Shown: positions 36,201 through 45,946, numbered from the stretch's first letter. The stretch is 64,000 bases of DNA from Pseudalkalibacillus sp. SCS-8 (GCF_040126055.1 NZ_CP143541.1:2418001-2482000), one strand, 5' to 3'. Notes: generated from the letters alone by a model not told the origin. Numbers and translations: made by a program.

Positions 36201-38914
36201 TTCCATAATTCAATAAGCTTTACAGGTTTATCTAGAGAGTCTAATATTTTTTTAATTTGTTCCTTTCTTTGTGGAGCAAGTATGCCTCCTTGATAATAAA
36301 GTTGTAACAACATTGCCTGATTTTCATGATTGTATAAATAATCTTCAGCTTCTAATTTTTCACTAGGGCTTAATTTAAGACCTTGCAATTGTTTAATAAA
36401 TGATTTAAGTGGAGTCTGTTCTTTCCCCAATACTGAAACCACAATATATCTTAAAATATGATAATAATGATTTAATTCAATTTTAGCTGAAAGTTTTGCT
36501 GCATCTTGTCTGCTATCTGAAAATAGCACAGCTTTTTGCGCTTCTTTATTTGGTAGCTCTCTCATTAGGGAGTCAAGCATAACTTGTGCTATCATATCAA
36601 AACCAGTTTTTTGCCCTCTAATTGGCGATCTAGTTCTTTTGGTACTTTCTAGAGGTTCGGTTTTTGTAAGTGGACCTTTCAATTCCCAATCATCTGCACA
36701 GTTTGGACACTTAATTGGAAATGCAGGCATTTTAGCTTTATATTCTTCATCTCCTTCAATTAAAAACATATAAACGTTTGGGTCATCAAAGCTATCTCTT
36801 TTAATTTGGCCAATTTTATCTCCATAATTAGCCTTAACCCATGAAAAACTTAATTTATTTTTTTTATTATTAGTATCTATTGTTCTCTTCCATGATTTTA
36901 TATCTTCATCAATATCCAAGGATGGCCAAAAAAGAGCATATTCTCCGTATCTTTTTTGAAAAGGAATCTTATCAGGTAACCCTTCCAGGTTAGGGTAATC
37001 TGCAGTTAAGTAATAAGCACTTTCCTCATCGGCCTTACTCTTATATCCTCCTAAAAATGAGTCACTACAATTCTGACAATAATAGAAATCTAAAACTCTA
37101 GAGCCACAGCTACATTGAACTCTAGGTTGATTGTATAACTTTCCTATCCTCCTTTCGTTAAATTTAAATTTCTCGTCTACCGAAGAACAACTCGGATTTG
37201 AACACGCCCACAACCCTTGGAAATTCTTAAAAAACAAATGTGTCCTAATCGGTATTACAACCTCACCATTTTTCTTTGAATTAATTAATGCATGAAGAAG
37301 ACCACCAATAGCGTTAATAGATTTAGTATTTGTACCAAATATTTTTTTATTAAGTTCTTTTAAGGATGTTGGTTTTTCACATTCCTTAATAAATTCATTT
37401 AAGATTCCAGATTTATTAAGAACATTATATAAAGATTCCTCACAACTGTTCTCTTCAAATGGTTGTTCAAACTCATTACATAGTCTTTTTACAGCAGTTG
37501 TGTAATCGTTATTACATAACTTGTAATAATCTATAAAAGCATTAGAAGTATTTTTAAATGCTTTGTTCTCTTCGAATAAGTTAGCTCTTTCTCTATCTCC
37601 GGTAATGATTTCAAATTTATCAATAGGTATACCAAAAAATTGTTCTAAAAACTCTTTTCCGCTTTTATCTAAAGAGGCACTAGTAGCAATTACCCTAAGT
37701 TGCGGACTTTCGGGTGTTAGCCCTAGACGACTTAGAAGTGCTCTTATTACATAAGCCACCTCTGTCCCTGCTGTTCCCCTATATGTATGTAATTCATCTA
37801 AAATTAAAAAAAATGTATTATTAGAATCTTCTTCTAACCACTCTTTTGTTTTTTCAAACATTCTCTGTTCAATTGATCTAGTTAATATGATATTTAGCAT
37901 ACTAAAGTTTGTAATCAAAATATCCGGTGGATACTCTTGCATATCCCATCTTGAAATCATTTCTGAACCGCCAATTTGATTAATATACGTTATTTTTTCA
38001 TGGTATTTTTCTTTTAGCTTAGTTTTAATATGATAAATTTCATCACTATTCCAAGTGTTTAAATTTAGCAACTCATTAGTCACTTCACTTTGTAACTCAA
38101 GTTTTACTTTTTGTTTTATTTCTTGACTGGGCTCACTTGAAATATTTTGAATTAGGTGCATAAAATGTTTTTCTAATTCGATTTGTTTTCTATACATCTG
38201 CTTTTTTAAGCCTCGTAATTTTTTTACTTTAACCTTATTTGCGGGATTTCCAGGAACTGGGGTTTTGCCGGTATACCTCCCAAAATGAATTCTATTTCCT
38301 TCTCTATTATGGTCAAGCCACTCCTTCGCTTCTTCACTATCTAGTGATTTCCTTAAACGTACTAACTGATCCTCGACTAGGGCATTTAATGGATACAAAA
38401 TTAATCCTCGAATCGCTGGTTTACGTCTTTCATTACTTCTCGAAGGTACCCATGTATCTCCTACTTGCCACCAAGGAGTTGGTTCTTCTCCTGGCTTTTC
38501 CCAACTTTTTGCTTCGTTTAATATATTTGCAATTAAAGGGAGAAGAAAACTTTCTGTTTTACCAGACCCCGTACCTGAAGTAACTACAACATTTTTATTG
38601 TTTTTCAAAACTTCCTTAAAAGCACTGTATTGATGTAGATGTAAGCTATGATTGTTATTAAAAAGACCTTTTGAGGCAAAATCTCCGAAATCAGTAGACC
38701 ATCCAATTGATTTACAGGAACTAGTAACATTTTTACCAGAACTTTTAAATGGAGGCATCGCTTCAATATATGGATATTGATATACGTTACCTGGCTCACT
38801 TAATATTGTTTCTCGTTCTTCCATTAATTTTTCATGCCCTAAGGCAAAAGGACTATCCATATATCTTATATACATCTCTTTCATTCTATTAAAAACACCT
38901 AATACATCATTCAT
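33278..38914 (-). CDS. Very large DEAD/DEAH helicase with DUF1998 (DruE-like)
   Basis: A protein of about 1,878 residues. The N-terminal helicase core has TSGTGSGKTESFLLP (Walker A, about 118), FLILDELHTYRGTAG (DEAH-type, about 395), ATSASL and, much further on, TTTMEAGVDIGSLQLV and QRVGRCGRRGSA (motifs V and VI). Cysteine clusters (CSNPSCSS, CQNC, CPNC, CKKCGRNHL, CNNCHLLF) mark zinc ribbons in between. The C-terminus has CDTSCYDCLRTYEN, the DUF1998 signature. This single-chain helicase-DUF1998 layout and length match DruE of Druantia systems. I use the ATG at 38914, with AGGATGG 9 bases upstream inside the previous stop. Confidence 0.85.
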   Translation of the reverse strand: MNDVLGVFNRMKEMYIRYMDSPFALGHEKLMEERETILSEPGNVYQYPYIEAMPPFKSSGKNVTSSCKSIGWSTDFGDFASKGLFNNNHSLHLHQYSAFKEVLKNNKNVVVTSGTGSGKTESFLLPLIANILNEAKSWEKPGEEPTPWWQVGDTWVPSRSNERRKPAIRGLILYPLNALVEDQLVRLRKSLDSEEAKEWLDHNREGNRIHFGRYTGKTPVPGNPANKVKVKKLRGLKKQMYRKQIELEKHFMHLIQNISSEPSQEIKQKVKLELQSEVTNELLNLNTWNSDEIYHIKTKLKEKYHEKITYINQIGGSEMISRWDMQEYPPDILITNFSMLNIILTRSIEQRMFEKTKEWLEEDSNNTFFLILDELHTYRGTAGTEVAYVIRALLSRLGLTPESPQLRVIATSASLDKSGKEFLEQFFGIPIDKFEIITGDRERANLFEENKAFKNTSNAFIDYYKLCNNDYTTAVKRLCNEFEQPFEENSCEESLYNVLNKSGILNEFIKECEKPTSLKELNKKIFGTNTKSINAIGGLLHALINSKKNGEVVIPIRTHLFFKNFQGLWACSNPSCSSVDEKFKFNERRIGKLYNQPRVQCSCGSRVLDFYYCQNCSDSFLGGYKSKADEESAYYLTADYPNLEGLPDKIPFQKRYGEYALFWPSLDIDEDIKSWKRTIDTNNKKNKLSFSWVKANYGDKIGQIKRDSFDDPNVYMFLIEGDEEYKAKMPAFPIKCPNCADDWELKGPLTKTEPLESTKRTRSPIRGQKTGFDMIAQVMLDSLMRELPNKEAQKAVLFSDSRQDAAKLSAKIELNHYYHILRYIVVSVLGKEQTPLKSFIKQLQGLKLSPSEKLEAEDYLYNHENQAMLLQLYYQGGILAPQRKEQIKKILDSLDKPVKLIELWNPIEHSLIKLGINPGGSEISLYEQNGYKWVQLYDWSNIERPIPKLETLPIDLERLRKKIIESLKDNVLANVLFSQRKRDFESLCIARLTTDIEMLLTENMGKEPDFWRQLVDSSIRILGGLRRYDLNRAPTDNPPSLLKKYWKAVAKSNNLKEEALINNTVRIFENLRGVKDYLINSNEIYIVPAEQKVFECKKCGRNHLHASCNVCTDCFSALKEKTFDSIKINDYYRFLSMDKKTYRRFHSEEMTGQTDAELASRRQQLFQSIYDFDDIPLVNEIDILSVTTTMEAGVDIGSLQLVAMSNMPPQRFNYQQRVGRCGRRGSALSVSLTLCRGRSHDDWYFDNLDKMTGDPPPQPYIDLKSQKIFSRVLYKEILFHSFAATGLIEEIDGGDSVHGEFGHKDDWELYNDRIQAYLQSKEGNVRLNSIVDALSFQSKIKSSEIEKLKISIVNGNFTKKITEISKDSRYSSNSLSENLAAAGLLPMFGFPTRVRMFHHERRSRNMPPQFLEYGTVDRDLEIAISEYSPGSEIIKDKVKHKAVGIAHYWVRGRQVVPEENPLGKIRHVAICNNCHLLFDDESLFPIICPSCKSPLGEDRSFDFRKTPISEPQGFRSEWINRDYKEDFEWSSRSSIPRLADDASINQDINHLYNIKYASQDGNVYSINDNYGQLFTFKKAKNEYDGWIETSTLNKEGFNPYLMEDAIENVALASIKNTEVLVLSPKDLTSEITFDPTNLGVKSGLISFGYLFRRVATTLLDVDADELQVGIRSKVDTINNNTIGEIFIADRLINGAGYSKHLSNNKLLDEIITDLTGVFRNIPTIKNHNCDTSCYDCLRTYENMGYHPILDWRLGLDVASIYKDSSFIPSIDSKWKPLVNNAIKSILANYGGTSATWINGFPVLTLPFEDKSVSLIFVHPFLEKVDRNKFRSSLLELTEHYENKGHMLTNYDIFDLIRRPNWVIMNVLEKKNQENTFIL

Positions 38915-38927
38915 TCTATACACCATC

Positions 38928-41714
38928 CTAATGATAGTAGTTTAATTGAAAACCTAATTTATATACCAAAGAAATAGCTATTTCATGAGGAACATTTCTA
39001 TAAACCCTATAACCGTTACTCACTTCTGGACATTGACCAATACAAGAGGTTAACACCCTTTCATATAGTTCCGGCAACTCATATGCTTGCTTAACCTTTA
39101 ACTCGTAATTTTTATAATTAAAAATTGGTATCCCTTGTTGTCGTGCGTAATAAAGTTTTCCTATATCTCTATCTATTTTGATAGTATTTTTACTAGTTGC
39201 CCTATATAAACAAATATATTGACCAAAACTATTTATAAGTAATTTTAATGGTGATTCCTTATCTTTGATCCATTTATGACTAAACAGATCCCAGCCTTTG
39301 ACTATCCAATATGAATTCCCAATTATCGGTTCTGAAATCGGTTCAGCACCTTTTATATACGAGCTTAACTCAGGCAAGCATCTTAAAAGATCATAGCTAA
39401 AGTAATCTAATCCCCAGTTATATTTAATATTTAGATTGTTTAAAAATTTTTTTAATTCATCTACTGATTTTCCTAATAAAAATATTGATAACGGTTCATG
39501 ACTTGAATTAGGTATAGATTGTAAATGCGTGACTTCTCCATACGTTAATTTTAAAAGTTGTCTTACTGATTCCCTTGTACGACCCCCAGTTAAGTATACA
39601 ATTGGATCATTGGAAGGGATAACAGCAACAGATGTTGGAATGACATTCCAATAGTGCCTATTAAAATCCTTATCTTTTACAAACTCCACAAACCCGAGCT
39701 GGGAAAGTTTTTGTCTTACCTTATACGCTGTAAGTCCAATATTTTCACTACCAAAACACCATTTTATACCTTTTAAAAAAGCATCCCAGTTGCCTTCTTT
39801 TCTGATAGTTAAATATTCAAAAAATAAGTCAATAGGTCTAAAGTGAGTTAAATTCTCATTAACAAAGCTTATCCCCATATCTTTATATTCGCGGTTTAAA
39901 TTAAACGGCATAGCATTAATAAAGTTAGGGACTTTCTTTGCTACGCTTTTTTCTTTATTGCTTGTGTTTAAATAAGCTATGAAGCCTTTTTGCTTAAAAG
40001 GTCTAGGAAAGGATTCTAAAGATTCATAAATATAGGTTCCTGCAATTTTAAGCTTTTCGTTAGAATATTGCTTAGGGTTAAAACCTGAAAATGTAATCAA
40101 GTTTTCATGATTGTTCTTTAATAAGATTGTTTTCTCAATATCATTGAAACTAATTTTATAAATTTGAGACTTTTTTAAAAGTAAGTTTTTAAAGTTAATA
40201 GTATCCTCACCATCTATTAAACTAAAAAACGGTGTATCATTTACTGAAATAGTTGTTTTAGGTTTTGTAATAATTGAAACTTCTGGTGGCCCATCTAATA
40301 GCCACTCCATGTAGCCTACTTTTAGGCCACCTAAAAATGTTATTTTATCTTGATCATTTTTTAAGACAAAACTGTTTAGTACATCTTCTGAGCCTATTAT
40401 TTCCCTATTATGTATTTTAAGAAATATACACTTCCAAGAAGAAGGGAGATTTGAAATTATTATATCCTTACTTTTGAACTCATTTATAACTAGCCACTCT
40501 TTTATAACACTTTCCATCTCTGTATTAAAAACTACTAAATGATCTTTACCTTTCACTATATTATCTCTATTTATCCAGCCATTAATTCCTAAATCAACAC
40601 CACGACGGAAAAAAAATAAATTTCCACCTTCAAACACTAACTTAAGTTGATTAAGAATAGTATATGTATGTCTAGTTACTAAGTTATTTTGTTGAATATT
40701 AACTTCCTTATAAAAAGTGTTATTTTTATAGCAAAATCCTTTTAGGTCTTCTGTTTCTAAAATTTCTTCAGAAATATTATCTTCGTCTATAATAGAGAAA
40801 AAGCCCATTTTTACTTTTGGATTAAAAAAGTTAGTTTGCCTATCTTCGTCAATACGTAAAAACATATTATATCTTTTTACTAAGCTTTTTATTTGTGGAT
40901 CAATTGTATTAGCTTCAAATTGATTATCTTTTGATCCAGTCCAATTTTTATACTCGAAGAGTACAGCTTGAATAATACCTTCACGTATACCTTTTTTATT
41001 TTTAAAAAATAGATTTGATAGACGATTAACCTTCGTTGAAAGGTATAATTCTAGTTGCTCTAACATTGAATTAGTATTAACATTGAGTCCTGGACGTAGA
41101 CCAGCCCAATAAAAAAAATCATAAATTTGTTCTCTATCAGCATCTCTTACTAAGCACTGTGACTTTGGATATCCTATATATGCTTGACCATACTTAAATA
41201 CGTTTGTATAACCATACATTCCATTATTTTCCTTTTGCCAAGTGATAAGATGTTGCCATAGATATTTAGTCTTCTCAAAATAAAAAGGCTTTCCTTCTCC
41301 ATTTAATTCAAGTAAATACCTTAGTCTGTGATAATAGTTTCCTGCACCTATTCCCTTTTTTCTATTTGATTTCATTTTTGTTGCCGCAAGAACTGTTATG
41401 GCCAACACTCCAACAAATGGTGGAAACCCAACTTTCCCCTGCTTAAACCACTTTCTTCCCCATATATACGCCTTTTCAAAAACTAATTCCGGGTCATTTC
41501 TTCCATATGATTGAATACTTTTACAGAATGAATACATGGCCTCTTCTTTATTTAATTTTAGTTTAGCACCTAATTTTATAATTAGATTCTCATTTACATA
41601 AAGGTAAACTATTTTATTCTCATTATGTTTACCAAAAAAATATTCACACAATACTTGATTCCAACTTTTATAATCTATGAGGGTTTTAGTATTAACTGTA
41701 TTTTTTAGTGTCAC
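38928..41714 (-). CDS. Large protein of unknown fold paired with the helicase (candidate DruH-like)
   Basis: A 928-residue protein translated just before the DruE-like helicase; its TAG stop overlaps the helicase ribosome site. It has no enzymatic motif I can recognise. Features include a basic N-terminal half (NRKKGIGAGNYYHRLRYLLE) and a middle region with strand-rich repeats (GGLKVGYMEWLLDGPPEVSI). Druantia type III consists of just two large genes, DruH and DruE, so this gene is the natural DruH candidate. The assignment rests on position and size. Start is GTG at 41714 after AAGGGGGCGG. Confidence 0.65.
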   Translation of the reverse strand: MTLKNTVNTKTLIDYKSWNQVLCEYFFGKHNENKIVYLYVNENLIIKLGAKLKLNKEEAMYSFCKSIQSYGRNDPELVFEKAYIWGRKWFKQGKVGFPPFVGVLAITVLAATKMKSNRKKGIGAGNYYHRLRYLLELNGEGKPFYFEKTKYLWQHLITWQKENNGMYGYTNVFKYGQAYIGYPKSQCLVRDADREQIYDFFYWAGLRPGLNVNTNSMLEQLELYLSTKVNRLSNLFFKNKKGIREGIIQAVLFEYKNWTGSKDNQFEANTIDPQIKSLVKRYNMFLRIDEDRQTNFFNPKVKMGFFSIIDEDNISEEILETEDLKGFCYKNNTFYKEVNIQQNNLVTRHTYTILNQLKLVFEGGNLFFFRRGVDLGINGWINRDNIVKGKDHLVVFNTEMESVIKEWLVINEFKSKDIIISNLPSSWKCIFLKIHNREIIGSEDVLNSFVLKNDQDKITFLGGLKVGYMEWLLDGPPEVSIITKPKTTISVNDTPFFSLIDGEDTINFKNLLLKKSQIYKISFNDIEKTILLKNNHENLITFSGFNPKQYSNEKLKIAGTYIYESLESFPRPFKQKGFIAYLNTSNKEKSVAKKVPNFINAMPFNLNREYKDMGISFVNENLTHFRPIDLFFEYLTIRKEGNWDAFLKGIKWCFGSENIGLTAYKVRQKLSQLGFVEFVKDKDFNRHYWNVIPTSVAVIPSNDPIVYLTGGRTRESVRQLLKLTYGEVTHLQSIPNSSHEPLSIFLLGKSVDELKKFLNNLNIKYNWGLDYFSYDLLRCLPELSSYIKGAEPISEPIIGNSYWIVKGWDLFSHKWIKDKESPLKLLINSFGQYICLYRATSKNTIKIDRDIGKLYYARQQGIPIFNYKNYELKVKQAYELPELYERVLTSCIGQCPEVSNGYRVYRNVPHEIAISLVYKLGFQLNYYH

Positions 41715-42017
41715 ATAACCGCCCCCTTAATAATTTTAAATATTCAGAAATAAAGAGATAAAAATCTAAAAGATTAGGAATTTTCTACCGTAAGACCTTA
41801 TATATAAATATTATTATTATGCTAATAAGAATACAAGCATTAAAATTCCAGATAATACCTTAACCTAAAGACAAATCAGAAATAACAAAAAACTTTAATG
41901 ACCTTGAAATAAAACAATTACATATAAGATTTATCCTTTATTAATATAGACAGTGCTAAATTTTTTTAAGAATATACCTTTTTTTAGAATATTGACTCAA
42001 CCTTAATGAATTTGTAT

Positions 42018-42572
42018 TTAATCAAGTTGTAGAAAATTAACGACAATCCAGTTTTCTTCTTCTTTCCGTAGAAGGACTTCAACAGTAAGCCTTATCTTAT
42101 TACTTTTATTATTTGCTAAATTTTTTGCTGTATGATTAAAAATTAGATAGGCAGATGCATTCTCCCTATCCAGTCTTGTATACACTCTTAAGTCTTCTAC
42201 ATCATGCTCGTATAGTAGTTTCTCAGACTCGTCAGAAAAAATTTGTTTAAATAACTCCTGACTTAAAACCCTCTCTGCATTCGATCTTCTCTCTTTGTAG
42301 TTATCTTCTTGAACGTTGAAAACTGACCGAACGAACAGATTGATAGTTTCCTCTATTTTTTGATTATCTGTTTCCTTATAAAATTGAGTTTTCATCTGAT
42401 TATTATTTTTTAAAAAGCTAATTTGATTTTTTTGTCTCTGTGTTGTTTCTTTTAACTTTTCTATTTCTACTTCTTGCTGTTCTATGGTGGTTAAACTGAA
42501 CCAACCTCCAACTATAACTATGATGGCAATAATTAATAAAACAGTCTTAATTATGAAGTCCTTTGTGTTCAT
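42018..42572 (-). CDS. YddI-like conjugation accessory protein
   Basis: A 184-residue protein with one N-terminal membrane segment (residues 8-28), a coiled coil (30-60) and an outer domain that ends LTVEVLLRKEEENWIVVNFLQ, like NTF2-type or TcpC-type domains. It starts right after the stop of the CwlT-like gene, which is where ICEBs1 has yddI. It is the last gene of the transfer operon. About 300 bases between it and the 928-residue gene (41715-42017) hold nothing I can identify. Confidence 0.65.
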   Translation of the reverse strand: MNTKDFIIKTVLLIIAIIVIVGGWFSLTTIEQQEVEIEKLKETTQRQKNQISFLKNNNQMKTQFYKETDNQKIEETINLFVRSVFNVQEDNYKERRSNAERVLSQELFKQIFSDESEKLLYEHDVEDLRVYTRLDRENASAYLIFNHTAKNLANNKSNKIRLTVEVLLRKEEENWIVVNFLQLD

Positions 42573-43676
42573 CTAATCACCCTTGTTTGCAAATAAACCT
42601 TTAGGATTTTGGTGACCACTCCATTTGTTTGTTTTCCATTCGAAGTGAAGATGTGGGCCAGTTGAGGAACCAGTGGTTCCGCAAACCCCTACTTGCTGCC
42701 CTCTCTCTACAATATCTCCTTTTTTAACTGATAAATCTGAAAGATGGGCGTAAGCAGTGATGAATCCTTTCCCATGTTGGATCATCACTAGGTTCCCGTA
42801 TCCAGGTGTTCCATCACTATTTGTATGGAACTCTGAATAGATAACCTTACCAGCATTGACCGATTGGATTGGTGTGACATAGTTGATGCAGCCGAAGTCC
42901 ATACCTTGATGCAAATCCTTTGATCCATCAAATGGATCTTTACGATAGCCATAATTTGATGTCACTTTCTTTATGCCATCAACCGGGAAGGTCCATTCAC
43001 CTTCAGCAGCTACAAGAGTTGAATAATCATAGTACTGCATGACTGAGTCAACATAATAAATATCCCCATAGCAGGCTTCATACTGTACAGCTTCAGGTCT
43101 TACACAGCTGTATTCGCCTGTTTCCTTCAATTTGTCATACATCATCGATGAGTATTCGATTGCAAGCTCTTGTGTATACTGGCCACCGTTATCAAATACA
43201 TAAGGGATGAACCCAGTACCAAAGTTATAGGATTGCACAGCGAGTTTGACATCACCTTTGGCTTTCTCTAGTACATTGGAAAAATACTTTACACCCTGTT
43301 TAATTGATAGCTCTGAATCATCAATACATCCAACCTTACCGCAATAACTTTCAGATGCTTGCATGGGGTCATCCCCACGACCTCCCGACTCTTGCATCAT
43401 CAAGGCAAGAAGCATCCCCACATGTTTTTCAACACCATATTCCTTCGCATACTTTTCAACCGTCGGTTTGTGCTGCAAAACATCTTTAGACAGATTTGCT
43501 CCATTATTTCCATCAAGAGACGTAGATTGATTGTTTACAAGTTGATCCGCGAACATTAACAACATGAAAAGAAGACTGAATAAAAGGGCAGAAGCAAGGA
43601 GAAAGGGGAACAGATACTTTAGGAATAATCCTAACGCCACTTTTTTTGTTTTCACTTCTAGCGCTTGGCGGAACAA
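42573..43676 (-). CDS. CwlT-like cell wall hydrolase with lytic transglycosylase and M23 domains
   Basis: A 367-residue membrane-anchored protein. After the N-terminal membrane segment (18-45), a lysozyme-like domain shows ALMMQESGGRGDDPMQASES and AVQSYNFGTGFI (85-170). The C-terminal M23 metallopeptidase has SNYGYRKDPF, HQGMDFG and HLHFEW (245-350). It should open peptidoglycan for the transfer channel. ICEBs1 CwlT pairs its muramidase with an NlpC/P60 peptidase instead. The start is TTG at 43676 with GGAGG 7 bases upstream. Confidence 0.88.
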   Translation of the reverse strand: MFRQALEVKTKKVALGLFLKYLFPFLLASALLFSLLFMLLMFADQLVNNQSTSLDGNNGANLSKDVLQHKPTVEKYAKEYGVEKHVGMLLALMMQESGGRGDDPMQASESYCGKVGCIDDSELSIKQGVKYFSNVLEKAKGDVKLAVQSYNFGTGFIPYVFDNGGQYTQELAIEYSSMMYDKLKETGEYSCVRPEAVQYEACYGDIYYVDSVMQYYDYSTLVAAEGEWTFPVDGIKKVTSNYGYRKDPFDGSKDLHQGMDFGCINYVTPIQSVNAGKVIYSEFHTNSDGTPGYGNLVMIQHGKGFITAYAHLSDLSVKKGDIVERGQQVGVCGTTGSSTGPHLHFEWKTNKWSGHQNPKGLFANKGD

Positions 43677-43688
43677 AGCATCTCCTCC

Positions 43689-45566
43689 CTACTCGTTATT
43701 TGATGAATAAAAGTGAGATTTCCGGTTTAATAGACCTTCTGAATTTCCTCCCACTCTTCTTTTATCTTTGGTTTGTATTGATGGTTGTTTATGGTGATTA
43801 TAAGGGTTTCGAGCTGATTTTGATGGCTCATGGTTCAACGATTGAGTTGATTCGCTTACATTCTGTGAAGGTGATGTTTTTGTATTACTCTGCTTCGAGC
43901 CTTTTCGTGAGGTGTTTCTAACATTCTTAGTATTTACGTGTTTAGTAGAATTGGATTGATTATTTGATAGGACAGATACCTTATCATTTTGATAAACATT
44001 CTCCCTCTCATCTGTTGCTGTAGTCGGTTCAGGATGGAACCCCTGTTTTTGAAAGCTTTGTTTTCCACCAAATTGAGCTTGTCCGATTCGATTTCGTGCT
44101 TGTTGTACTTTTTCATTGATCGATCCACTTACATTCCGAGCAGACTGTCCAATTGACGACAACCCATTTCCGGCTTTCGTTCGACTCCGTGAGACGACTT
44201 GTCGACCCTTTTTTAGTCCACTTCCTGTTTTCTTTTTCATTTGAGAGGCATGACGAAGTCCTTGTTGTGTTCGAGATAGCGTCGTTCGACCCGTTCGTGC
44301 TGCCCCCATATCACCGAGACTTGGTGACGCCCCTTCCAACATGCTGAAGACAAATTGACGTTTCATGTACATGAAGATGATAGCGACACTGAAGACGATT
44401 TGAATGAATATACGGTAATAGAGATCGTTGGACATGTTCGTCATATCATAACCGAGCGTAATGAAGCTTGTAGCCACTAGAATGAAGAACATTGTAATCG
44501 CTTTGAAAAAGACTAGAATAAAAGTCCCTTTGGCATATTTGGCAACCAATGCTTCAAACGATGGGAAAATACTCATGAACAAAATGAAAGGTGCAAGTAG
44601 CATCATCAAAATGAACGCAAATTGCAGCATAATCCGAACCAAAGCGATGAAGAAAAAGACGATACCTTGAATAGTGGTCGACAATAACATGACCATGATG
44701 TAACCAGCTTGTTTGAAGGCATTCCCAGCAAAGATTTGTTTGTTCCCGTATTCTTCGTATTCTTTTTGAGAAATTTCTTCACGTTTTTTCATACCTTTTT
44801 CTGTGCTTGGATCAGCATTTAAATACTCTTCAACGCGATCAGATTGTTCAGCATTGATTTTTGCTTTATCCGCACTCCCGTATTGAAGTAAAAGATACGG
44901 TTGATAGATCAACGCATCAAACACCTTGTTCTCGACTGAGACAGATACAGAACGGGCTGAATTTTCATCGAAACTGACAAAATTAAATGAATCATCCTCC
45001 GTCAATGACGGATTCACCTGCATTACTGCATTTTCAAGAGTTGTAGAAAATCCGTGTAGGAGATCGATGTAATTGAACTTATCGGTCTGTATGGAGAAGA
45101 GCAACGTCAAACTGAGCATAATCAATGTGAGAAGCTTGAAAAACGCCTGCCAATTCTGTTGGATATAAGCCCGGACTACGATGCCAAGAGAGGCTACAGC
45201 TAATGCAAATAATCCAAAGTTATAGGTCAGAGTACCAGCTGTACTCGATGTTATCTCTTCAACAGCACCTTTGGTCATATCGATGATGTCAAGCGAAAAT
45301 AGCTGATATACAATCATGAGAACGATATTCGCTACAACGATGTTGATCATCCAAATGAAGCTTTTGATAGAAGTCGCAACAGAGGAACCTGTCTTCCCTG
45401 CCACATCCCACCAGCTATCATCGGCATAGGTCATTAATTCATAACGATTTTCATCAAACTGTTTGGATTTCCTTTCATCTTCCAGTGATTCTGCGTACCC
45501 ATCAGTGGATATATTTAATGAAATTAAAAGGAGGATGAACAAGGAAAACAGAAGCTTACGTTTCAT
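43689..45566 (-). CDS. ConG-like (VirB6-type) conjugation membrane protein
   Basis: A 625-residue protein. A signal sequence is followed by about seven membrane segments (residues 65-90, 112-135, 145-165 and 285-400). The C-terminal 220 residues are basic and rich in Gln, Ser, Arg and Asn (SRTQQGLRHASQMKKKTGSG). This matches ConG/YddG of ICEBs1 and VirB6 in type IV secretion, which form part of the inner channel. GGAGG precedes the ATG. It lies between the lipoprotein and CwlT-like genes. Confidence 0.85.
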   Translation of the reverse strand: MKRKLLFSLFILLLISLNISTDGYAESLEDERKSKQFDENRYELMTYADDSWWDVAGKTGSSVATSIKSFIWMINIVVANIVLMIVYQLFSLDIIDMTKGAVEEITSSTAGTLTYNFGLFALAVASLGIVVRAYIQQNWQAFFKLLTLIMLSLTLLFSIQTDKFNYIDLLHGFSTTLENAVMQVNPSLTEDDSFNFVSFDENSARSVSVSVENKVFDALIYQPYLLLQYGSADKAKINAEQSDRVEEYLNADPSTEKGMKKREEISQKEYEEYGNKQIFAGNAFKQAGYIMVMLLSTTIQGIVFFFIALVRIMLQFAFILMMLLAPFILFMSIFPSFEALVAKYAKGTFILVFFKAITMFFILVATSFITLGYDMTNMSNDLYYRIFIQIVFSVAIIFMYMKRQFVFSMLEGASPSLGDMGAARTGRTTLSRTQQGLRHASQMKKKTGSGLKKGRQVVSRSRTKAGNGLSSIGQSARNVSGSINEKVQQARNRIGQAQFGGKQSFQKQGFHPEPTTATDERENVYQNDKVSVLSNNQSNSTKHVNTKNVRNTSRKGSKQSNTKTSPSQNVSESTQSLNHEPSKSARNPYNHHKQPSIQTKDKRRVGGNSEGLLNRKSHFYSSNNE

Positions 45567-45570
45567 AGGA

Positions 45571-45930
45571 TTACCTCCTATTAAAAGTTGTGCAGCTATC
45601 TTTTATTTCCTCATAGTTGTTTGTTCCGTAGTTAATTTCATATTCTTTCATCATAAACTTTCTTTGATATTCTCCGTCCGCAGTTTGCCAGTGAACAATA
45701 TAATTTCCATCAAAACCCTTTTCCTCATTGCCTTTTTCAGTTGCTTCACAAACCTTTAAAACTTCAATTTCCTCTTTTTTATAATTGCCTTCTTCGATCA
45801 CCTTTTGTTGTAATGCACGATTTGCCACAGCATCTTTCACTTTTTCTTCATCATGGTCAAATTCATTTCCCCCACAACCTCCAAGGACAAGTAAAATGGT
45901 AGATATAAATAGTAGTATTGTTTTTTTCAT
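45571..45930 (-). CDS. Small lipoprotein in the transfer operon
   Basis: A lipoprotein of about 119 residues with lipobox LVLGGC and an acidic N-terminal region (FDHDEEKVKDAVANRAL), followed by strands such as YIVHWQTADGEYQRKFMM. It occupies the slot of yddF between conE and conG in ICEBs1 but does not look like YddF. I use the ATG at 45930, 8 bases after GAAAGGG. Confidence 0.75.
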   Translation of the reverse strand: MKKTILLFISTILLVLGGCGGNEFDHDEEKVKDAVANRALQQKVIEEGNYKKEEIEVLKVCEATEKGNEEKGFDGNYIVHWQTADGEYQRKFMMKEYEINYGTNNYEEIKDSCTTFNRR

Positions 45931-45946
45931 CTTCAGCACCCTTTCT

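Noticed and set aside
28000..41000. Insertion sequences within the element
   Set aside because: No transposase gene or flanking terminal repeats were found; the resolvase stands alone.
33278..41714. DISARM or BREX system
   Set aside because: DISARM has its DUF1998 in a separate DrmB protein with DrmA and DrmC, and BREX needs PglZ and BrxC. None of these is present.
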